Assembly (NCBI GenBank): GCA_014621425.1
Contig: JAANBB010000026.1
Coordinates: 1 to 64,000 of the forward strand
Origin: Cylindrodendrum hubeiense
Taxonomy: Eukaryota; Ascomycota; Sordariomycetes; Hypocreales; Nectriaceae
Length of the DNA: 64,000 nt
Direction of reading: 5' to 3'
Made by a program: the position numbers and the translations under genes. The notes below the pieces were generated by a model. The model was given only the letters and a program-made list of their open reading frames with translations. It was not told where the DNA came from and ran no database searches. Numbering within the stretch: the first letter of the stretch is position 1; every line of letters starts with the position of its first letter. Shown here in pieces: positions 31,928 through 44,072 of the stretch.

Positions 31928-34188
31928 TCAAAGCTTGGACTCGCAGCAGACTCTGATGCTTTTTTCATCTCCCAAACCGGTTAGCGTGTTTTGCCGTTCC
32001 TCATACAAGACGCTTTGGTTCGCCTTTTGGGTACTTTGCGGAACATCCAAAGCAGGGTTCTGCTCAAAGAACCCACTTGGCTTCAAGCTCACTGTCATTG
32101 TCTCGCAAGGCATGACGGGCCAGTCTTCAACTCGGGGGTTATGAGTGAGCGAGATGGAGTGCCACAAAACAATGTCCTCGTCGTCAACCTTGTCGCCTCG
32201 GCCGGCCCACGCAGCCAGGTCGCCCTTTCTCTGAATGTCGTCACCGCCAGGCACATCGTCCGGAAGCGACTGATATGTGTAATCACCAGCGGCGTACAAT
32301 TCATCATCGCGATAGGATGTGACCCAATACGGCTGCAGAGCAAACTTTGCGCGCTTGCCATGCCATGAGAGTGGATGAGCGAGCAACATTTGCTTCTGCG
32401 GGCTGTGGATGGCATACGCGACAGGTCTGCCGGATATCTTGTTGATTACAGAGGGGTTGATTATCTTGTGGACTCGGTTTGGCTGAGCTTCAGAGTAGCC
32501 CGAGTTAGAAATAACTTTCTTCTCGGTGATGTATCCAACACCAACTGGGTTGTTCTCATCAAACGGCATAGCAATGGAGTCTTCCTCAATGAAACTGTTC
32601 TTGTCTCCATCAATCGCGGGATCAATTCGCAAGGAGAAAACATGCTGATGGTACGGCGCCATTACGCCGTAGTTGACATTTGTGCCCCATGGCACAGTAA
32701 CTCCGGGAGCGATGGGGACCGTGGATAGAATTCCTGTGGCTTGAATTCTGTAATGAAGCGCGGCCGCCTGGTCAAAGTGCCACATGAAAATGTACTCGTA
32801 GTTGCCAACCGTGATGATGGTTTGAAGCACTAGGACACGCGAGCGCACAATCGAGATTTGCTTCGTGGCGCCGTCGGTATGTTTCCAGCCGATGCCATCA
32901 TCGATCTCATGCATGCAAATGGCATTTGGCTTTTCGGAGGGCTTGCCGTTTGAATCACTGAGTGTGAAGGAAAAGTACTGTTGAGATGTCCAGGTCAGCA
33001 GCTTACTATGAACCTGAGGTCCCATGTATATCGGGAGAAAGAGAGTACGTACCTTGATAAGTCCTAAGCAGTCGCATCCCAGTGCCAAATTGTTTGCGGC
33101 AACACCAGCTCCAATATCTCCCACGTCAAAAACACTCTTCCGCGAGTATGGCGTTCTCGGATCGCCGTATGGCACAAACATCTCGCTCAAACTGAGACGA
33201 TGGAACAGCTCTCGTCCATCGTATGTCACATCGTGCAACACCATGCCTTCACGCCAATTGAAGCCAACCCGGAATCGCCATTTTTGCCACGTCACGAGAT
33301 GCCCGTCGACTGTGAAAGAGGCGCCGGCGGGCTGGTGGACCGTAAGAGGCTTGAGATCAGTTCGCTTGGGTTCGGCTTGAAGGTGATGGTGCCATTCTTT
33401 GGGCGGGTGGGGAATGTATTCCACATCTGGTGTTGCGCTGTGATCTGCACCAATGGGCAGGTCAATAATGTCGACTAGTTCTTTGGTGATGTAGTCAATA
33501 ATGGGAGAGAACGGTAGTGGGTTATCATAAGAGTTGGAACCTGGGTGTGACCGATCTTTGGCGTAGAGAAAGCACTGAAGTTAGGCCGCCGTGTTAGTAG
33601 AATTTCCTTTCTCACAGAATTGCTGCATCTCATGTGTTGGATCGCTAAATTTAAAGATTGGAGGATCTCACCTGTGCAAGTCTCCTACTCAATTCGCCCG
33701 AGTCCCTTCCGAATGGCCACGTATCTGCTACAACAAACATGTTGTCTTTTGAGAGTTAATGGAATGAATCTAGTGAGAAGCAGGCTTGGAAAAGAGTTAC
33801 CTGGCAGTCGATACTTTTGAATCCACTCAATCACCTTGGGATGGCTCATACAGCTGTCCCGCACCTCAACTACCTCGTCCATGTCGGCTGGTCCGTGATA
33901 TCGAGAATCGAGCTTTTCCACCTGCTCTAACTTCGAGGTGCCCACGTCCACTATCGCAGTGAACAGGTCGGCAGTTCCGCGGCGATAATACAATACCGAT
34001 GCTCGGCGAGGGAGGGCAGATAGAGGAGAGCCATTCCGCTCCGCAGCTAGAAACTTCCTCAAGTCCTTTTTTGGCGGCTCGATCAGTGTAATGTTTTTAA
34101 AGTGTACACTGTTCTCCGGGTTGTGGCTCTTGATGAGGGCCGCCACGATAGCAATCTCAGCAGATGTAAGGGGGTCGAGAGGATGCAT
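31928..34188 (-). CDS. peroxisomal copper amine oxidase (TPQ-dependent)
   Basis: Four exons (33801-34188, 33672-33727, 33053-33574, 31928-32977) give 671 residues, normal for the family. The cofactor-forming Tyr lies in VGNYEYIF (consensus N-Y-D/E-Y). The catalytic base region is YSRKSVFDVGDIGAG. Copper ligands are the HxH in YHQHVFSLRID and the later His in WHSISLTHNPRVEDWPVMP. The N-terminal N2/N3 domains start MHPLDPLTSAEI. The protein ends ESKL, a canonical type-1 peroxisomal signal, so the hydrogen peroxide produced would be met by catalase. It oxidises primary amines to aldehydes, ammonia and peroxide; methylamine, ethylamine or longer amines are all possible substrates. It is convergent with a Zn2Cys6 regulator. 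Confidence 0.95.
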
Positions 34189-34873
34189 GATTAGATCTGC
34201 GGGGCGATACCAATGCTATGGTGATGTATGAGAAGGTACCAGCAAATGAGTTTGTTGAAGCTCCAGGGACGATAGATTATCTGTGAATACCCAAACACCC
34301 TCACCTTTAATAGAGGCCGTCAGCTGACTCTGGTCCACTTCGGTTACTCCGTAGATAGCGAGTTCTCCCTATCATTCGCTTTATCGGACTTCGCTCCCTT
34401 GCGTCCGATGCGGGCCGAAAGTGACGGTGGCGCTAAAATGAGGGCAAATGAGGGTCAATCCGGCTGCGTTGGGCTCAACTCGGGCTAAGCTTGTGAAGCC
34501 GCCACATTTCGGGCTCATTCTCCGAGTCTACCCTACACTCCGACCAACCATGTTGAGTTCCGCCTTCGGGCCGTGTCGAGGCGTCGTGTCCGACTCAGTT
34601 GACTAATCATGAGATACGACGAGTCGCAGCCGAGGGTTCTCGTTTGAATGTGAGTCTACCTTGACTCGACGAGTGCATTTTAGAAGTATTTGGGCCTTGA
34701 CTGGGCACTCGGTTGACTTGTGAAGCGGAGTGGTTGTTTCGCAGTGGAGTTCGACAATGATTAACGGACTATGTAATTGCTCAATGGCCCGATGAAACAA
34801 GGCAATTGCTGGTAAATCCTACTCGGCTAAACTAGATCATGCCTGCCTGCATCGTAACTCCTCCCAAGAACCA
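34189..34873. other. amine-oxidase promoter and downstream flank
   Basis: No gene is seen. Close to the amine-oxidase start are an inverted pair of half-sites (TCGGAC near 34385, GTCCGA near 34404) and further CGG-rich sequence up to 34600, compatible with Zn2Cys6 control. Confidence 0.4.
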
Positions 34874-36683
34874 TTATTCTACCCGCTTTAACTCCGTCTG
34901 CACGTGGGGGAATTCCAACCCGACAGCGTTCCCATCTGCATCGAGAAGAAAAATGACTCTGACCTCAATGCCAGGAGTTGCATCAACTGTTTGGTACGAA
35001 ATGCATGTCGGCGTACCTGCATCAATGAGAGCGCTCTTGTCCTGAAAGATAGCGACGAACTGGTGCTTATTCGTATCCTGCACGTTCGTTGGGTAGATTC
35101 TGAAGTCCAGATCCGTGACTTCGATATCAAGCTTCTTAGCGACCTGAGCCCTCACATCCACCTTTCCAAGCACCAGGTGTTGGACCTCTAAACCTGGTCC
35201 ATTATCTGTAAGGTTGAATACAGCTATAGCTTGGTTCCCACCCTCATACCTGCCGGCATAGCGGAGTGCCAGTTCCTTGGCTGCAATCTCCTGCAAGTAA
35301 GCAATAGCCTCACTAGCAATATCAGCGTGCACATTCAGGTCAAGCTTGCGGTCCTCGACAGTGCTATCGTGCGCCAAAATAGCAAATCCAACGCCAAAGT
35401 CTAGCGCGAGACCGAAGTAGCTTGCATACTGTCCGATGGTGCCGCTCTTGGTCATTACGTCAATGATAGGCGTGATGGGGGTGGACCCAGCCCGGTAAAC
35501 CTCCCAGGGACGACCGATGCCATTGCGCAGGTTAGATGTGTCTGCATTAGTATGCAGCCAGCGTCGAGTAAGTGCAGAGTCAAGGAGGGTTGACGATAGC
35601 ATGGAGTGGCCGGCCCGGGCAAGGTCCTCAATCGAACTGACGAGTGATAGGGCACTGGAATGAATTAGTTAGAAGAGGCTTAGTAATTTCAAAGTGTAAT
35701 AATTTACCCAGGCTCGCCGATTTGGGAAGTCTTCAGCTCATCGATGGCGAACACATCCGTCATATCAGCGCTCAAAAGACTAGTGGACGTCAGGTTTAGA
35801 GGTCGCAGTAGAGTGTTATCGAGAACGGAAGCCCAAGAATGTTCTCTGCTCTTGTTGCCCTTTTCCCTCTGCATTGCAAATGCGAGGAGCTGGAAAGCGG
35901 CGTAAGAAACCATGGGCGTGGTGTCGGGGAGAAAGATGGGAGACTTTTTGGCAAAGTCATTCGCAAAGACTGACACGAAAGTTAGCTTTCATCTGAAATA
36001 ATCCAAATCGGAAATAAACTCACGTTTCCAGTCACAAGGCTTGCCAATAGTACATGCTTGGGCTGAGTCGTCTGTTAGTATGGGTTTGAAGGAAGGCAAC
36101 ATGGGAGTCGCTCACATTTACGACTTAGTCCAGACATTTGGCCTGCTAGCGACCCAATCGTGACATCGCTCCAAGGAACTGTGAATGGCCCCTCGATACG
36201 AGCCAGCTCTGGTATGTATTTAGTGATGGGCTCCGCCCATTGTTCGCCCTTGTCTACTAGCCACGCGTATACTGTGAACACCATGGTAAGATCACCAATG
36301 GGGAACTTTGTGCTCGAGGTGAGTGTTGTGTTGGTAAGAGTCTGGTCTGCGGGAGAAGTATAGTGGTATTCGAAAAAGATAGGATCGTCACGAAGAGAGT
36401 CTGAGCCCCCAAAGAGGATCACGGAAAATGATGTTGTGTTGGGCATAATGGGACCGTAGACCTCACTGCCGCCATTCTTGATAAGTTCGTCAAAGGCATC
36501 GGTGAACGTGGATGCGAGCTGACTGAAGGCGTCCGATGACTTGGAAATAGTTGGGGGAGGGTAATATGCCCCGATGAGAGGGCATGCCGAAAAAGCAATG
36601 TTGTCGCTTTCTTGCGTCAACACTGTCATCGGCAATGCGCTGAAGAGCAGTATTGCGACTCGCGAGGAGAACGATAAGTGCAT
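34874..36683 (-). CDS. secreted beta-lactamase/transpeptidase-like protein, catalytic motifs lost
   Basis: Four exons (36116-36683, 36024-36071, 35708-35969, 34874-35654) give 552 residues. A signal peptide is clear (MHLSFSSRVAILLFSALPMT). The serine beta-lactamase fold (PF00144) is recognisable by TKFPIGDLTMVFTVYAWL, VTIGSLAGQMSGLSR, LPDTTPMVSYAAFQLLAFAM and TKSGTIGQYASYFGL. The nucleophile motif SxxK, expected where the protein reads GDLTMVFT, is replaced by DxxM. The second motif YxN, expected in TTPMVSYAAF, is V-S-Y. Both catalytic centres are thus gone in an otherwise clean gene, suggesting a non-catalytic binding or structural role. It lies next to a Zn2Cys6 regulator gene on the same strand. 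Confidence 0.85.
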
Positions 36684-36781
36684 GATGGAAATGGTGATGT
36701 AGATGGCTTAAAAGAGGCAGATGGAAGATGAAGATGAAGAGATCAGAACTATTCTCAGACTGCTGTGCTGATATCTCTCGA

Positions 36782-36789
36782 TATATATA
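36782..36789 (-). promoter_or_regulatory. TATA box of the beta-lactamase-like gene
   Basis: TATATATA about 100 bp upstream of the ATG at 36683, on the right strand and at a fitting distance. Confidence 0.5.
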
Positions 36790-36977
36790 AGAGTTCAAAG
36801 CGGATATTAATTCGAACCCCGGTCTTCCGTGACGCATTATGAGGCTTGGTGGACTTAACCGGAGATTGAGATACTGGGGATCAAATCCTTCCATCACGTC
36901 AGAGGAATTTCCTGCGGATGAGGATCATTGAGATTCCAAGTATGTTCTTTGCAGCATTGATTTATTCCCTGCGCTAA

Positions 36978-37023
36978 TCCGTACATTAATCCGTGTCTTA
37001 TTCCGTATCTTACTCCGTGTCCG
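36978..37023. promoter_or_regulatory. 12-bp tandem array of TCCG (CGGA) half-sites
   Basis: TCCG occurs at 36978, 36990, 37002 and 37014, exactly 12 bp apart, in units TCCGTRTCTTAY, then again at 37020 and at 37069. The array lies about 300 bp upstream of the beta-lactamase-like ATG and within 125 bp of the 3' end of a Zn2Cys6 regulator gene. Regularly spaced CGG triplets suggest cooperative binding sites, though a simple tandem repeat is also possible. Confidence 0.5.
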
Positions 37024-37101
37024 TGTTGATTTGTGGGTCCTTGGTGGTTGACAGCCCGACCATCTTACTCCGTTCTAAATCCACATACGCCGGACCTCAT
37101 T

Positions 37102-39131
37102 TCAGAGCACAAACATGCCTGAAAAGTCAACAGGATCTGTGAAGAGAAATGCGCCGACATCTAATTCTGGACCAGGGAACCAACCGGAGCTTCCGGCCCA
37201 GGTGTCCTGTGATAGCATCAAGTCGCCGCCAGCAAGAGTGTCAGTGCCCATGACCGTTGGAAATTGGTTGGTCATCTGTAAAGTTGTCGTGACATTTGGC
37301 TCGGGTCGATCAATACGAGCAAGGTACCATTCCTCGAGCCGACTCACGCGCTTAGCCAAGTCATGGAACGGGCGATGATCGCCAGCCGTGCCCGAGTCCA
37401 AACTAGCTGCTGCCTCCATCCGGAGAACAATTTGTCGAAGGGTATGCGGTATATCTAGAAGTCGGCGTAGATTTTGTGTCAAGTCCGAGATGCCACCTTT
37501 CGCAGCAATAAGATCAAGCCGGGCTGCCAGTGATAGGCCACAATACATGACGATCCAGCCTATGTTTGACATTGCAACTTCTTCGCCTCGTGGAAGGACA
37601 AGCACGACACTAATCAGAGATCGAGCTGCGGATATGCTAGAAGAAAGCCATTTCATGAGTGAAGCTTGATGTTCAGATCGGTTCTGATCGTCCTGAAACT
37701 TGTCAAGCCCAAACGAAGTCCCACGTGGTGATGACTGGCTAAGAAGAAGCTCTAGCAGGTGGAATTGAAAGAAAAGGGGAGCTGTGAGAATTTGTCAGAC
37801 AACAAGGCAATCAGAAACCATCGCAATGAGACGGTGTGGATAACTTACGACTTTCGCTGAGAGAAAAAGGCAAAGTGGACTTGAACACGGCGGTCTCTTG
37901 CGCGACTTGTTGGATTTCAGCCTCAAACTGTGCACTGTTGCCTGTGGTAGAGGCCCTGCTCGTGATATCTTCGACTTTCTCAGTGAACGCTTGCAATTGT
38001 ACGATGTAGGCAAGATGTTTATCAGTGGGGTGTTGATTCTGGAGGGCAAGATACTCGCAGCACCTTGTGATGTAAGGCGTATAGTAGAAGTAGCGCGATT
38101 TTTGGAGGATAAGGGAAGAGCTTAGAATAATGTTAGTGAAGGCCAGACAACTTATTGACTCACTTGCCTGGAGGATAGATAATACGCGCCAACCAGCGCT
38201 CTCATCTCATCTGCATTCCAGTCTGGCTCATTCTTATCCTTGCAGCCATCAACACTCCAGATGTCTGGCCTCCTATTCAACGTCAATACTTGACAACCAA
38301 AGGGGAGACGATGTTGATTCTACCTAGGTCTGTCTAGTCGCAAATCACAGACAATGCTAGTGGCAAGGTGCAGGTGTTGTGTGTATCTCTTGGGCCGGGG
38401 GTGGTAGTGTGCCCTGTAATACTTTAGCAAGCATTTGTCTAGGAAGCGGATGCTGGCCTACCAAGCGAGGTGGATGAGAAGCCCTTGCAGCAGATCCATA
38501 TCGCGGATATTACCGTCAATCATTTTAACTGCTACCATTTGGTTGAAGAGACTGCCTAGTGCCTGTTGGTTATGCAGTTGTGAGTGCGAAGCAGCTGCCA
38601 GAGCAGCCAAACAAGCACATGGCCGTTCCCGATTCAACTCGCTAACAGAAATATCCTCGGAGAACACGACAAATGGAAAATACGTGGTCATTTTCGTCCT
38701 GAACCAGTCGATGAGTGTGCTGGCAGTATCCAGAGATAGAATCCCTCTTTCGAAAGGGTCAAGTGACGCATCTCTGTTAATGACATCACCAAGTCCCCTA
38801 GGAGTCGGAATAGAAGGTGAAGTACGCGAATTTACTGGCGATTTAAAGACTCCGTTAGATCTGGTTCCTAAATCCAATGTGTCCGTTGGTCTGGCCATCG
38901 TTCATGTGAGTGAGCCGAGATTTATTATCATGCGAGGTAAGCTTACCTCTGTCGGCTGATTTTAGGGCGACGGCGAGCTGGATTAAACACACACTCCTTA
39001 CCCAGTCGCAAACACCGGTCGCAAAGCTCTGAATCCTGGGTCTTATCACAGCGGATCTTGGCATTAAAACAAGTGTGACACGTCTTCAGCACGTGGCCGC
39101 TCGACGACTGATGTTTATTTGATTTGATCAT
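37102..39131 (-). CDS. Zn2Cys6 transcription factor
   Basis: Six exons (38947-39131, 38462-38890, 38324-38413, 38168-38272, 37849-38120, 37102-37781) give 586 residues with all phases closing. The binuclear cluster is CHTCFNAKIRCDK followed by ELCDRCLRLGKECVF, directly followed by a basic stretch (NPARRRPKISRQR). The middle domain is recognisable by LLIHLAW-HYHPRPKRYTQ, DLRLDRPR, DEMRALVGAYYLSS and KSRYFYYTPYI. Intron 4 (38121-38167, 47 nt) has a GC donor (AG-GCAAGTGAG); the GT four bases downstream would break the frame. Target genes are unknown. The secreted beta-lactamase-like gene downstream and the Old Yellow Enzyme upstream are the nearest candidates. Confidence 0.85.
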
Positions 39132-39760
39132 TCTGCTGGGGCTGAAGGAGGATGGAAATGTGAAGTAAGATCTGCAAGTTCGTGGCAATAGATCGGAGGG
39201 TAAGAAAATATTGGCCGGGGGTTGACTAAGCAGACGGTAGGCAGACTCCACTGCTCTAGGCCTTCTTCCTTGGAAACCCGTTAACTGTGCCGCATATGTA
39301 ACTGCTATTGGAACTTTGAGAGTTCATTGACTCAGCGACCTGTCAGGCGATAACTCTCGGATATTTTGAAGACGTTTCGAACCAGGAGATACATTCATGG
39401 TGATCTAATTACGAACCAAGTCGCGATTGCAGGTACACGCGGGTGCCTAGAATGCGGTGGTGGATATCTCACTAGGCGCTGCCAATATGGGCTAAGTGCC
39501 ACTGCATGCCTGATGAATCCACTGGTTCTGGACCGGACAAATTAAGTCGTTTAATCAATTGAATTGAAGTTTTCATCTCAACGAACGCAGATATGGAATA
39601 ATGAGAATATCCAAGTGGACAACTATAGGCCTTTTCAACCTACAGCTTGTTTCCCCAATCCAACCATTAGTGCTTACGCACGAAAAGACATGGTATACTC
39701 CGCCTCACAAGGTCATATATCTTGGATGCTCCCGAGGTCGGAATCTGACGTTATGATGCA
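39132..39760. other. intergenic, no gene seen
   Basis: This is the promoter side of the Zn2Cys6 regulator and the 3' flank of the Old Yellow Enzyme gene. Nothing else is recognised. Confidence 0.5.
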
Positions 39761-41144
39761 TCAAATCCCAGCCAACTGATGAATTTGCTTGCCATACCAG
39801 GCCTATCGTGTGTTAGCTGGTGAATCATTCGAATTGTGTCAAGAACTTACAGTTTCTGCACCAGCACCAATCGCTTTCGCACCGATCCATTTTACGAACC
39901 ATGATGGATGAATCCTTCGGGCATACACCTTTGCGTCGGCTCCCGTGACTTCCGGGTTTAGGATTGTGTTCTTGGGTAGTTCTGGGTTCAACGCCGCAGG
40001 CCTACCAATTCCAACCAATTCACAGGCACCCCCTGCAATGGCATCGTCCATGCCCTTTCGAGTGCGGAAGCCGCCCGTCACCATCAATGGAGTGCTGGGG
40101 ATTTCGTGTCGAACAGCATTTGCAAATTCCAGGAAAAATGCCTCTCTTTCCGTTGTTCGTGCAGACTTCTCCTCTGCTCCATTTACCATCTATTGAGGTC
40201 AGTGATTCGAAGATTTCGAGGGAAGCGCAAGTCTCACATCTGGCTTTTCATACGACCCGCCACTGACTTCGATAAAGTCCACTCCGGCAGCGGCAATAAG
40301 CTTGATCTGCTCAAGGCAGTCACTAAATTCCGACGGAGATTGATGATCAACCGAGTTGAGTTTGATTCCCACACAAAAGTCCTTAGGGACCGCAGCTCGA
40401 ATGGCGTGGATAATATCTACCACAATCTTGGCTCGAGCGGCTGCAGATTCACCGTATTTGTCAGTTCGCTTGTTAGTTTTGTGAGAGAGGAATTGAGCCA
40501 ACAAGTATCCGTGTGCTGCATGCAGCTCGACTCCAGAAAATCCTGCCTCCGACGAGAGACGAGCTGTATCGACAAAACGGGATACCACTTGGTGAATATC
40601 TTCATCTGTCATCTCTTTGGGTGTGCCAAAGACAAAGGCACTGATGGCACGAGCGATCAATCCATCGCCAAAGTTCATGGGGATAGGACTAGGGGCCAGG
40701 CTCTTTTCAAAGAACCCTCGGGTTCCGGCGCCTGCCGGTGATTGTCTGCCAGGATGATTGATCTGGACTATCGTCGGCGTGCCTTCTCGCATGCATGCCT
40801 TGGCCCACGTCTTCCATGCACCTAAAAGCGTCTCATAAGGAATTTGGTCATTATATGCCACGTCCTTGGGCTGGCCCAGATGTCTTCTGTCTATTTGGAC
40901 GTTGCCTATTATTCAAACTTGGTCAATTCCTTTCAATCAGTCGATCGCAAGTGCACATACCAGTAAGGATCATACCCCAACCACCGTCTGCCCATCGCTC
41001 ATAGGAAGAGTAAAGTGTTTTCCCGGGGAGAGCCGACTCATCAGCTAGCGACTCAGCCATAGCGGCCTTGACCAGTCGGTTTGGTAGTTCAAGGCCACAT
41101 TTTAGGCTCAGAGGCCGAGCAACGTGTAGTTCAGGGGTCGTCAT
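39761..41144 (-). CDS. Old Yellow Enzyme family NADH:flavin oxidoreductase
   Basis: Four exons (40961-41144, 40238-40905, 39851-40189, 39761-39802) give 410 residues. Landmarks of the FMN-binding TIM barrel are LPNRLVKAAMAESLAD, IVQINHPGRQSP (the HPGR loop), FSGVELHAAHGYLLAQFLS (substrate-binding His pair region), DFIEVSGGSYEKPD, MVTGGFRTRKGM and the C-terminal ELVGIGRPAALNP. The last tiny exon codes AWYGKQIHQLAGI. These enzymes reduce activated double bonds with NAD(P)H. It belongs to the bacterial-type/xenobiotic-reductase-like branch found in many fungi; the natural substrate is unknown. A TATA box precedes it. Confidence 0.9.
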
Positions 41145-41211
41145 GGTACTAGTGTTAAAAGGGATGTGGGATATGCTCGGCAGTGGAGAATGACCAGAGC
41201 TTCAAGTGAAC

Positions 41212-41219
41212 TATATATA
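41212..41219 (-). promoter_or_regulatory. TATA box of the Old Yellow Enzyme gene
   Basis: TATATATA lies about 70 bp upstream of the ATG at 41144. Confidence 0.5.
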
Positions 41220-44064
41220 ATGCGTGTCACCTTACTAATAAAGCTCGAATGTATCCAGAATCTTCGGACGTCAAGGGATATAGGACTGTTGGCTGGTTGT
41301 CAAGATCCGTGCTGGCACCCCTTAATGATGGACATATCACGTGGTGGCACCGTGTGTCGAGTTTTTCTCATGACTAGTGGCGTCTCAGATAAGTAAAGTC
41401 CGCAAAGTCTGGCGGAGTTGACCCACCAAATCGCGGCCATACGTGCCAATCTGGGGGAAATGGCATGGTCCAAGCCATTGCTGCCGCAATCTGGAGCGGG
41501 ATTGTGGAGAGATTCCGGCACCTAGTTGAGCCGAAGCCGACTTGTTATTTAATCGGACCGGGCTTACACATCCCGGGAGAATTGCCTCGGCACATAGACA
41601 TTTTGCGACACCGAGAATCATGGTGCAGATCAAGGCCTGAAAAGCTTGCTCGTGACAGTGTGCTATGGAGCTAAGATGCCGATAACAGGGGCCCATAGCA
41701 GCGTCTTCACGCACCATACACTAGCACCGCCTAATTATGTCTGGGAAACCGTGCCACTATTTCGGCAAGCATCATGAAACTTTCAACTCTTGAAGCATAT
41801 TGGGCAGCCAAACACCCCAGTTCTATGGTCATTAACACCATTTAAATGTCGACACGAATCACCAGTAGGAGAACTGACCCTCCGGTATAGGCCTTAACCA
41901 CATTTGTCGAGTATTGTCCAGACTTGGATCATCAAGATGCAAACTGAACTCATACAAAGCATAACACTGACCGGCATGTTGTCGGAGAACCAGTTGCACC
42001 TGGTCAAAAGTTCGTTTTATAGAGCTATTGTGAGAGGTAACCTACAGTCACTTCAAAGTCATGAAAGCACGCTCCCCGCTTCGGCTTTGTCGGCCCTGCC
42101 ATTTTCCGAGTTGAGTTTCAAAAGTCTCAAACTGTTCCCTCATCCAGGTTGCTTCCGTTAGTCGGCCCGAATGAAGTGTTTCTGATAATCCTCAATCAAT
42201 TGTCAAGTTCCGCACGACAATATTCACTCTTGTTCATGGGTTGAGTTGAAGCGAGAATGGAGGGGCATCGGTGGGAATAGAAGAAGCGAGTGCAAGATGG
42301 CCGTAAGAATCGTCAAGAAACGCATGATGGATAATTGCAAAAGCGATAACGAATTTCAGTATCAAGAAACGGAATGGTTCGATCCAACAACATATCAGCC
42401 TACACTGTTCTTAACACTAGGAGACATAATCGTCTACAAGCAAGACTTACGAAGGAGGGCGAGTAGGTCTTAAAGTGGTTTAGCTATTTAAGCCTCTTGT
42501 AGAATATCGTCGACATAACAGGCCCAGGTGGAAGACTGAGTACACAGCCGAATTTCGGTTGTTTTGACAAATGCGGCCGAATACGTTACTGTGTGCTATA
42601 GAAGTATAGAGGCTCAGCCACATCTCAGCTAATGGCGCCTCTGAATGTACCCTATTTTCGGCAAACATTTCCACCTCAATTTCCACATCTGCTATGGCCG
42701 TGGCACCGTAACGAATTGTAGATAAGCTTCAGGACATTAAATCTCCATACACTGTCAGCTTTGCGGCGAACGAATACAATGTTGCCTCTGATGCCAAATA
42801 CGGTGAGACGAGCCTTCGGTTTGCTCATAAACGGAACACTTTCTAGGGCGATCCAAGTTATGCCCAGTGACTACACCCCCACAGACTAATTCTACCGGTT
42901 AGGAACAAGAATACGTGTTGGCAAGCTAGTTTACCCCAGCATGTCGAGCGTAAAGAATTATAGAAAGCGGAGATCAAGCGTGCCAGAAGTTGGCGTTCAT
43001 GCTTTTCGCCCCGCTTAGTAGCCGGATGTAAGGAGAAGACGCAGAACTAATATAAGCAGCTTATTCTATGGGACTCCTACCTAAACCTAATCAAGCCATT
43101 AGTATGTGCCTCATCAGCAGAAAGTATAGAGGATTGATAGATCCAGGAGTGGCACCATACTCACACTTGGAAATTCATATCGCTCTCTTGTTCGGACAGT
43201 AAATAGATCAATTTCTTGGTTATGAAATGACCAATGATATATTTCTGGTGCGCCACAAAGAAAGCGCCTGCTCCTCGTTCTCCCTGGCTACTGTCCAGGG
43301 TCGGCGGTTAAAGCAAATTCGGGGAGGCACCAAGGGCATACGACTACCCCTTGACAAAGTGAGCAAGCCTGTCAGGGATAAGGTAACAGATGTCATTTGA
43401 CTGACTATGTGACCACCAGCCGGTTGGTATTTTCGTGTCTTAATGACGTACATCGTCGTGTGTTGCCACCATACTTACTCCAAGACTACACTTGACTTGG
43501 GACTCGGTGATGGGTGGCCCCAAGCCTATTTGTATGCGTTAGCGCGTAATCCAGTTGCATTAGTGCGCACTATTTGCAGAAAAGTTTCGGCTCCTCAATC
43601 AATTGACGCTTGAGCCTCTGTCACGGCATCGGCTCCACAAGCCATCAGCACATGAGCCCAACAAATCCGGCCGCTGTTATGATAACTCCGAAGGGCCTCG
43701 ACCTCAAAGTCCGGTTTCACCGCGGCGAAAATTTCTTGCTATTCCGAATTCCTCCAGGGGAGGTGTGGGACATGAGTAGATGGGGTTATGCCCCTGTACG
43801 CAGTCAATTAAATCGCCCTAATTTTGTACAATGAAACGTTCGCGCCTGCCTTGGTAGCCTCCACATTATGCAAATGGATTACGCGCCAAGGTAATATTGG
43901 GTCAAGACTCAGGAGTTGGTGGCTCTGTCGCTCCATATTATGTTACGCAAGAGGCTATTGTGAGGCGCTTGCCACGACGTCACGCTACTATTTGCATTGC
44001 TAGACATGTGGAGGTATGGAAGATAAAATGCAGTACTGTCGTATATACGACGCGAAACAGGCAA

Positions 44065-44072
44065 TATAAATA
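44065..44072 (+). promoter_or_regulatory. TATA box of the SDR gene
   Basis: TATAAATA lies 121 bp before the ATG and is followed by a CT-rich stretch (CTCTGTCCTCTCAC, CCTCACTCTCACTCTC) of the kind often seen at fungal transcription starts. Confidence 0.6.

Noticed and set aside
36815..36905. Possible tRNA-Met on the minus strand (CTCATAATG and GGGTTCGAATT in series)
   Set aside because: The B-box-like GGTTCGAATT is there, but the T-arm does not pair, the acceptor ends match only over four bases and no A box fits.
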